This document shows, in pieces, positions 1-4,457 of a stretch of DNA of 6,605 nt. Both the position numbers and the translations under genes were made by a program. This DNA comes from Cyclobacteriaceae bacterium (GTDB lineage Bacteria > Bacteroidota > Bacteroidia > Cytophagales > Cyclobacteriaceae), in assembly GCA_029880385.1 (NCBI GenBank), contig JAOUOM010000114.1, forward strand, positions 1 through 6,605. The letters are read 5' to 3'. Under the pieces are notes generated by a model, which did no database searches, was not told the origin of the DNA, and saw nothing but the letters and a program-made list of their open reading frames with translations. Position 1 is the first letter of the stretch, and every line of letters starts with the position of its first letter.

Positions 1-101
1 ACAACCAAGTTTGTACCTCCATGCGCAAAATCACGGGCACATCCCGGATCGTATGTGGAAGGTAACTAAACAAAATTGACTAAATTTAATGAAACCTTCT
101 G
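1..101. other. Left-edge region before the SDR gene, no assignable gene
   Basis: This short stretch precedes the first gene. All three plus-strand frames are open from the window edge and stop at 65, 69 and 79, so one may be the last 20 to 25 codons of a gene outside the window. None gives a peptide I recognise, so none is called. A sequence TAAATTTA at 81-88 matches seven of eight positions of the Bacteroidota -7 box (TAnnTTTG) and lies 13 bases before the ATG at 102. I see no matching TTTG about 19 to 21 bases further upstream, so it is only a weak promoter candidate. Confidence 0.4.
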
Positions 102-1127
102 ATGATGCCTCATTCCAAAACTGTACTCCTCACCGGAATATCCGGGTTTATCGGGATGCATACAGCCGTGCAGCTCCTCGCCAAAGGATATACTGTCCGC
201 GGTACCCTCCGCCACCTGGACAGGGCCGCCCAGGTAAGGGAAACAATCGGTAAACATGCGCCCGTCGAACGTCTGGATATCGTAGCCTGTGACCTGCTGG
301 ATGCCGACAGCTGGATGAAAGCAAGCGAAGGGGTGGATTATGTCCAGCATATTGCATCGCCCCTTCCTCACGTTCAGCCCAAAAACCGCGACGAACTGAT
401 CGTGCCGGCACGTGATGGTGCACTCAACGTCCTGCGGGCTGCCCGGGCAAATGGCGTAAAACGCGTGGTGATGACGTCTTCCATTGCCGCCATCGGCTAC
501 GGCCACAAGAACAAAAACCGGGTTTTTAGCGAAAAGGACTGGACCAACCCCTCGGACAAAAAGGATGTAACCCCTTATTCGGAAAGCAAAACCCGCGCAG
601 AACAAAAAGCCTGGGAATTCGCAAAGGAAAATCAGCCGTTCGAGCTGGTCACGGTCAACCCCTCATATGTCCTGGGCCCTGCCCTTGATCCGGATTTCAG
701 TGCCTCCATGCTCCTGATCAAAAAAATGCTCGACGGGGATATGCCAGGCGCACCCAGGATGTGGGTAAACATTGTGGACGTACGGGATGTGGCGGCCATG
801 CACCTCCTGGCCATGGAACACCCGCAGGCCGCAGGTAAACGATTTATCTGCTCAGCCGGCGGACTCTATCTATTGGAAATCGGCCAAATCCTGCGGCGAC
901 ACTTTCCGCAGCAGGCCCGCAAAACGCCAACCTTTACCCTTCCGGATTTTCTCGTACGGCTTTTTTCACTGTTTGATAAGGAAACGGCCAATATCGTGAA
1001 TGAACTCAGTCTTAAAAGGGTATTTGACGCAAGCGAGGCCAAAAAGGTACTGGGCTGGACACCCGGAAAGCTCGAAACAGCCGTGACGGATGCCGCCACC
1101 AGTTTGATCGAACTGGGAGTAGTCTGA
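102..1127 (+). CDS. Extended SDR-family NAD(P)-dependent oxidoreductase, dihydroflavonol-4-reductase/aldehyde-reductase type
   Basis: The 341-residue product is a cytosolic oxidoreductase of the extended short-chain dehydrogenase family. Visible motifs are the N-terminal Rossmann glycine motif TGISGFIG (residues 11-18), Arg37 in a TVRGTLR stretch where DFR-like enzymes contact the NADPH phosphate, Asp64 (ACDLLD), the catalytic-side serines TSS (125-127), and the Tyr159-x3-Lys163 pair (YSESK). An NPSYVLGP segment (186-193) is typical of this subgroup. The length is normal. The likely reaction is NADPH-dependent reduction of a carbonyl on a small molecule; the substrate cannot be read from sequence. 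An in-frame TGA at 90-92 confines the start to ATG 102 or the adjacent ATG 105, and no clear Shine-Dalgarno is seen. A possible terminator follows, so the gene is probably transcribed separately from its right-hand neighbour. A nucleotide-sugar epimerase is less likely because of the DFR-like features. Confidence 0.88.
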   Translation: MMPHSKTVLLTGISGFIGMHTAVQLLAKGYTVRGTLRHLDRAAQVRETIGKHAPVERLDIVACDLLDADSWMKASEGVDYVQHIASPLPHVQPKNRDELIVPARDGALNVLRAARANGVKRVVMTSSIAAIGYGHKNKNRVFSEKDWTNPSDKKDVTPYSESKTRAEQKAWEFAKENQPFELVTVNPSYVLGPALDPDFSASMLLIKKMLDGDMPGAPRMWVNIVDVRDVAAMHLLAMEHPQAAGKRFICSAGGLYLLEIGQILRRHFPQQARKTPTFTLPDFLVRLFSLFDKETANIVNELSLKRVFDASEAKKVLGWTPGKLETAVTDAATSLIELGVV

Positions 1128-1139
1128 CAAATGTGCTTT

Positions 1140-1195
1140 GCGGGAAAATAAGGGCTGGACTGATTGGCCCCCAAAACCCGCTCCATGATTTTTTT
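1140..1195 (+). terminator. Candidate intrinsic terminator after the SDR gene
   Basis: An outer stem GCGGG (1140-1144) pairs perfectly with CCCGC (1177-1181). Inside it a second stem pairs 1152-1158 with 1164-1170 (GGGCTGG with TTGGCCC, three G-T wobbles) around the loop ACTGA. Seven Ts follow at 1189-1195. The seven-base gap between stem and T tract is longer than in a textbook terminator, so this is a candidate only. It begins 12 bases after the SDR stop codon. Confidence 0.35.
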
Positions 1196-1216
1196 CTCCC
1201 TTCCTGCCCCACTGCC

Positions 1217-1224
1217 TATCTTTA
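1217..1224 (+). promoter_or_regulatory. Candidate Bacteroidota -7 box for the glycosyltransferase gene
   Basis: TATCTTTA matches seven of eight positions of the Bacteroidota TAnnTTTG box. The -33 position, 21 bases upstream, holds only a T tract (1189-1195) rather than a clear TTTG. The ATG at 1233 is eight bases downstream, so a transcript from here would have almost no leader. The support is one partial motif and its position. Confidence 0.28.
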
Positions 1225-1232
1225 TCCGCTGA

Positions 1233-2345
1233 ATGCGCTTTTTTTTTATCATACAGGGCGAAGGAAGGGGACATATGACCCAGGCAATCACACTGAGCCA
1301 GCTACTCAGGGAGGACGGCCATGAGGTTGTGCAGGTAGTGATCGGGATGAGCCCCCAACGTCAAATTCCGGATTTTTTTTATTCCTCTATTAAGGCACCG
1401 GTCGTGGCACTGCAGAGCCCTAACTTCGTTACGGACAAAAACCACAAGTCGGTGAGCCCGATCAAAACGGTGATCCACGCGCTACTCAAAAGCCCCGTCT
1501 ACCTGAAAAGCCTGCGACACCTGGCCCGGCTTATTGACGAAAAACAGCCGGACATCATCCTTAATTTTTATGATTTCATCGGAGGCATCTACCATGCGCT
1601 CTACCGGCCAAAGGCCCGGTTTGTGGCAATTGCGCACCAGTATTTGCTTGAGCACCCCCAATTTACCTTTGCAAAGGGGCGACGAATAGACAAATGGCTG
1701 CTCCTTCTTGGCAACCGGGTGACCCGGCTGGGTGCCGACGGTATCCTGGCTTTGTCGTTTCGGTATTTGCCGGATGTACCGCACAAAAAACTGTATGTGG
1801 TGCCGCCCCTGCTTCGGGAGGGCATTCGTTCATTGATCCCCTCCAACAGCGGCCACCTGCTGGCGTATGTCGTCAACCCGGGTTATGGCGAGGCGATCCT
1901 GTCATTTCACAAAAAATACCCGGAAATAGCTCTGCACTGTTTCTGGGATCAGAAAAACAAGCCCGAAACATGGGAAGCAGGAGCAAATCTTACGTTTCAC
2001 TCCCTTAATGACACATTGTTTTTAGAAAAAATGGCCTCCTGTCAGGGATATGTGACCACTGCAGGCTTTGAGTCGGTATGTGAGGCCATGTACCTGGGCA
2101 AACCCGTGATGATGGTGCCGGTGGAAGGGCATTATGAACAGGCATGCAATGCAGTTGATGCAGAGAAGGCCGGTGCGGGCATCGCACATGATCAATTTGA
2201 TTTGAGGGTACTGACAAATTTCATTCCTTCATACAGGGACAATTCCGTAACTTTCAAGCATTGGGCGGATAGTTCCAAAAAAATAATTTTGTCGTATTTA
2301 ACTCGTCGCGATGGCCATCATTTCAAAAAAGAAAATCCCGTATGA
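1233..2345 (+). CDS. MurG-like family 1 glycosyltransferase (GT-B fold)
   Basis: The 370-residue protein resembles the Glyco_trans_1_3 group of GT-B glycosyltransferases. It opens with a hydrophobic strand and a glycine-rich loop, GEGRGHMTQA (residues 9-18), the usual acceptor-side loop of these enzymes. The C-terminal donor-site region runs from 275 to about 307, with TTAGFESVCEAMYLGKP followed by VPVEGHYEQACNA, matching the MurG/UGT pattern of a G-x-x-E helix, a GKP turn and a Q-x-x-N-A segment. No signal peptide or clear membrane span is seen, so it probably works in the cytosol or at the inner membrane face. Donor and acceptor are unknown. An in-frame TGA (1230-1232) directly precedes ATG 1233, and the next ATG would delete the loop, so the start is firm. 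Codons 3-5 form a run of nine Ts, and eight Ts occur at 1373-1380. Its 3' end overlaps the next gene by 35 bp. Confidence 0.82.
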   Translation: MRFFFIIQGEGRGHMTQAITLSQLLREDGHEVVQVVIGMSPQRQIPDFFYSSIKAPVVALQSPNFVTDKNHKSVSPIKTVIHALLKSPVYLKSLRHLARLIDEKQPDIILNFYDFIGGIYHALYRPKARFVAIAHQYLLEHPQFTFAKGRRIDKWLLLLGNRVTRLGADGILALSFRYLPDVPHKKLYVVPPLLREGIRSLIPSNSGHLLAYVVNPGYGEAILSFHKKYPEIALHCFWDQKNKPETWEAGANLTFHSLNDTLFLEKMASCQGYVTTAGFESVCEAMYLGKPVMMVPVEGHYEQACNAVDAEKAGAGIAHDQFDLRVLTNFIPSYRDNSVTFKHWADSSKKIILSYLTRRDGHHFKKENPV

Positions 2346-3351
2346 TATCAGTCCGGCACTGCGGGAGTATTTAAAAAAATATTCCCGGGACTTTTGCCTG
2401 CCCATCAAATACGAAGACCTCCTGCGTTACGACAATTCCATTCCCCAGTATGACCAAAAAGGGAATGACACCTTGTGGGAAACTGTTTTTTATCCGCAGT
2501 TTGACATGGACTCGATCCATCATTCACTGAAAAAAATCTATGCGATCATGAAGGCAGATGGTGACATGAGTGTTATCAACCACTTGTTTATCGACCGGGT
2601 CGATTTGTGTGTCTATGGCAATACGCGGCCTTTTCGTGTCCGGATCGTAAACCGCATCAACGATAATTTTGATTATTTCTACATCAAGCATGCCGATGCC
2701 TCGCGTATCTATGGCCTTGAACTCGAACATTTGCTTTCGCCAAACCGCATTGCCTATGTCGTGAGCGAAAAAACACTGATCGAAGAGCATATTCTGGGCA
2801 TTCCGGGTGACCAGTTTATTCAGTACAGGATGAGTGATTCATTTTTGAACAAAATCCGTCTGGCCAAGGAATTTGTGAAATTCAACGAACGATGTTTTGT
2901 CCGGCTGTTGGGCGACATGCACAGCAGTAATTTTGTAATCGACATCACGCCCGATTTTGAAGAAGTCAGCTACCGGTTGCGGGCAATCGATTTTGACCAG
3001 CAAAGCTATGAAGGCCGACGGAGCATCTATTTCCCGAAATATTTTAAGCAAAACAACCCCATTATCCAGCTCGGCATGGAACTCATGAACCACGACACGA
3101 TGAAGCAGTACCAGCGGGAAGAGCGGACTATGATTGCGAACCGGATCAAGGCAGAAAAGAGCAGGGTCGATGACCTGCTCACGACCATGAAGCAAGACCG
3201 CATTGCGCCCGATGATAACGTCATTCAATTAGGAAAGGAGCTCTGTGAGTATTACGATGAAAAGGAATTCCTGAAATGCAAAAGCATGGGGGAAATCCTG
3301 GAGCTCAGCCTTCACATGCTGGTAAAAAAACCGGAGCTATACCGGGAATAA
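2311..3351 (+). CDS. Uncharacterised protein with kinase-like (APH/protein-kinase fold) motif pattern
   Basis: I do not recognise a named family for this 346-residue protein, but it carries an ordered set of kinase-fold landmarks. These are FYIK with Lys126 (candidate ATP-binding strand-3 lysine), LELEH with Glu137 or Glu139 (candidate helix-C glutamate), and EEHILGIPGD (158-167), which resembles the hinge. They are followed by GDMHSSN (201-207), which has the catalytic-loop spacing Asp202-x4-Asn207, and AIDFD with Asp227 or Asp229 as candidate metal ligand. This order matches aminoglycoside or choline kinase-like enzymes. The roughly 100 residues before the lysine are unassigned, and a glycine-rich loop is not obvious. 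The C-terminal third is charged and helical-looking, with no signal peptide or membrane span. The start is firm, since an in-frame TAA lies at 2299-2301 and ATG 2311 is the only candidate. The 35-bp overlap with the glycosyltransferase suggests coupled translation and a shared glycan or lipid pathway, which is inference. A catalytically inactive kinase fold is also possible. Confidence 0.7.
   Translation: MAIISKKKIPYDISPALREYLKKYSRDFCLPIKYEDLLRYDNSIPQYDQKGNDTLWETVFYPQFDMDSIHHSLKKIYAIMKADGDMSVINHLFIDRVDLCVYGNTRPFRVRIVNRINDNFDYFYIKHADASRIYGLELEHLLSPNRIAYVVSEKTLIEEHILGIPGDQFIQYRMSDSFLNKIRLAKEFVKFNERCFVRLLGDMHSSNFVIDITPDFEEVSYRLRAIDFDQQSYEGRRSIYFPKYFKQNNPIIQLGMELMNHDTMKQYQREERTMIANRIKAEKSRVDDLLTTMKQDRIAPDDNVIQLGKELCEYYDEKEFLKCKSMGEILELSLHMLVKKPELYRE
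3324..3345 (-). terminator. Candidate intrinsic terminator for the Lrp-phosphoribosyltransferase operon, inside the opposite gene
   Basis: Read on the minus strand, CCGG (3345-3342), a seven-base loop and CCGG (3334-3331) are followed directly by seven Ts (3330-3324). It starts about eight bases past the phosphoribosyltransferase stop codon. The stem is only four base pairs but all G-C, and the T tract is immediate. It lies within the last codons of the kinase-like gene on the other strand, so it is also coding sequence there. Confidence 0.42.
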
Positions 3352-3352
3352 A

Positions 3353-3859
3353 TCAATACAAATAAGCACCGGTTTCAGATTCCAAACGTACTTCGATATG
3401 CTCATCAAGGGTAGTGCTCAGCTCAAATCCACTGTAGGTGGCTGAAATCGGGTATCGCGTATGGCTCCTGTTTACCAAAACAGCGGTTTCCACTTTGGCC
3501 ATTGACACCTGCATCAGAAAGCTGAGGCAATACGCCTGTGTACGTCCGGTATTCATCACGTCATCCACGACAATGACCGGCTTGCCAGCGAGCTGCTCGA
3601 TGGGCCTATTGAGTGTAATTTCGGATCTTACGGGCCGTGATTTGTCGATACTGATCATGGCACGTTCTACCTGCATCGATCCTCCCAGGGCCACGATTTC
3701 ATTTTGGATGATCCCGGCCATTTGATCGCCTTGTCCCTCGACCCCCACCAGCACAATTTTTTCCTGCCCGTAGTTATTTTCCACAATCTGGATCGCAATC
3801 CGACGGAGGATTTTGTTGATTTTTTCTGCGGAAAGGATTTGTTTCTGCGGATCAGTCAT
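3353..3859 (-). CDS. PyrR-like type I phosphoribosyltransferase
   Basis: The 168-residue protein is a type I phosphoribosyltransferase. The PRPP-binding loop is unmistakable: VIVVDDVMNTGRT (residues 95-107), with the acidic pair Asp99-Asp100. A second loop, GVEGQGDQMA (39-48), fits the pyrophosphate loop. The C-terminal LVNRSHTRYPISATYSG (128-144) resembles PyrR, the uracil phosphoribosyltransferase and pyrimidine regulator. It is somewhat shorter than typical PyrR, and the middle segment with its usual ITLYRDD sequence is shortened and divergent, so a true PyrR role is unproven. The reaction would be transfer of ribose phosphate from PRPP to a base, in the cytosol. Its ATG lies inside the end of the Lrp/AsnC gene (8-bp overlap), implying one transcript and coupled translation. 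Its TGA sits one base from the stop of the convergent gene. An orphan phosphoribosyltransferase of unknown substrate is the main alternative. Confidence 0.85.
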   Translation of the reverse strand: MTDPQKQILSAEKINKILRRIAIQIVENNYGQEKIVLVGVEGQGDQMAGIIQNEIVALGGSMQVERAMISIDKSRPVRSEITLNRPIEQLAGKPVIVVDDVMNTGRTQAYCLSFLMQVSMAKVETAVLVNRSHTRYPISATYSGFELSTTLDEHIEVRLESETGAYLY

Positions 3860-4343
3860 GTTCAGGCACGGGCATTACTTTACTGTCTTTGAAGGTAGAG
3901 AGAATGACCATGGTCTGGAGGCCATCCACCACTTCAATTTCACTTACTTTCTCCAACATCAGCTTTTGATAAGCGGCTATGTCAGATGCGATTATTTTCA
4001 AAATAAAATCACCCGATCCGGTAATGTGATGGCATTCGATCACCTCCGGCACCTGGTTAATTTCGTTCATGAAAAGGTCTATATTTTTCTTATTATGTCC
4101 TTTTAATGTGACCAGTACAAATGTACTGACACCCAGACCCACCCGACTGTTATCCAAACGTGCATGGTAACTTTTGATAATACCTGCATTTTCCAGTTTT
4201 TTCACCCGTTCCAGCGTTGGTGCTGGTGACAATCCAATGTCTTTGGATAATTGTGCATTGGTAATCTTAGCATTCATTTGTAGAATTTCTAAAATTTTTC
4301 TGTCAGTATTATCCAGCTTAATAATGGTTGAAGTAGTTTTCAT
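3852..4343 (-). CDS. Lrp/AsnC-family transcriptional regulator
   Basis: The 163-residue protein has the full two-domain architecture of feast/famine regulators. The N-terminal helix-turn-helix runs from about 11 to 60: DNTDRKILEILQ, then NAQLSKDIGLSPAPTLERVKKLENAGII, with the typical recognition helix around 39-50. The C-terminal RAM effector domain follows (about 70-150) and includes the hallmark TGSGDFILKIIASD (108-121). Family members bind DNA as dimers or octamers and usually sense amino acids; the ligand here is unknown. An in-frame TGA immediately precedes the ATG at 4343-4341, so the start is firm. A promoter-like box and several dyads lie upstream, consistent with the self-regulation common in the family. 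The end overlaps the phosphoribosyltransferase start by 8 bp, making that gene its co-transcribed partner and a plausible target. Confidence 0.93.
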   Translation of the reverse strand: MKTTSTIIKLDNTDRKILEILQMNAKITNAQLSKDIGLSPAPTLERVKKLENAGIIKSYHARLDNSRVGLGVSTFVLVTLKGHNKKNIDLFMNEINQVPEVIECHHITGSGDFILKIIASDIAAYQKLMLEKVSEIEVVDGLQTMVILSTFKDSKVMPVPEHD

Positions 4344-4344
4344 T

Positions 4345-4424
4345 CAAAATAATATTTGCCACAAAAGTAATAAAATTAACGATTGTTCTGTGTTTTTTGT
4401 ATATATCTCATGAAGATAACAATC
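4345..4424. promoter_or_regulatory. Cluster of dyads upstream of the lrp-like gene, candidate operators
   Basis: Three inverted repeats surround the putative promoter. CAAA-N6-TTTG (4345-4358) lies between the -7 box and the start codon. TATCT-N5-AGATA (4404-4418) has the 15-bp geometry typical of Lrp-type sites. GATTGTT (4381-4387) is perfectly complementary to AACAATC (4418-4424) across 30 bases. The region is very A+T-rich, so some symmetry is expected by chance. Operator function is inferred from position and from the family's habit of self-regulation. Confidence 0.3.
4362..4369 (-). promoter_or_regulatory. Candidate Bacteroidota -7 box for the lrp-like gene
   Basis: On the minus strand this reads TACTTTTG, a full match to the Bacteroidota TAnnTTTG box, followed by TGGC. 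It lies 18 bases before the ATG. No clear TTTG is seen at the -33 position, so the call rests on the -7 box and its placement. It would drive the regulator and the phosphoribosyltransferase together. Confidence 0.48.
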
Positions 4425-4437
4425 TGTTTGTATTATT

Positions 4438-4452
4438 CACCTTAGTCAGGTG
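4438..4452. other. Small hairpin just after the PKD gene stop codon
   Basis: CACCT (4438-4442) and AGGTG (4448-4452) form a five-base-pair stem with a five-base loop, beginning five bases past the TAA of the PKD-repeat gene. There is no T tract on the minus strand after it, so it does not meet the pattern of an intrinsic terminator. It could still protect the 3' end of the transcript. Confidence 0.3.
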
Positions 4453-4457
4453 TAAAA

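Noticed and set aside
34..46. Small hairpin CGGG-CACAT-CCCG near the left edge
   Set aside because: Only a 4-bp stem with no T tract following, so not a convincing terminator.
66..605. Minus-strand open frame of 179 codons opposite the SDR gene
   Set aside because: It lies wholly against a gene with clear SDR motifs, shows no recognisable domain, and its peptide looks like antisense of coding DNA.
866..1291. Overlapping minus-strand open frames across the SDR 3' end and the gap
   Set aside because: They overlap the SDR and glycosyltransferase coding regions, have no motif, and several of them compete in different frames.
2839..3228. Minus-strand open frame of 129 codons opposite the kinase-like gene
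   Set aside because: It is antisense to a gene with an ordered motif set and a firm start, and carries no domain of its own.
4438..4452. Hairpin after the PKD gene as an intrinsic terminator
   Set aside because: The 5-bp stem has no T tract on the minus strand; kept only as a low-confidence structural feature.
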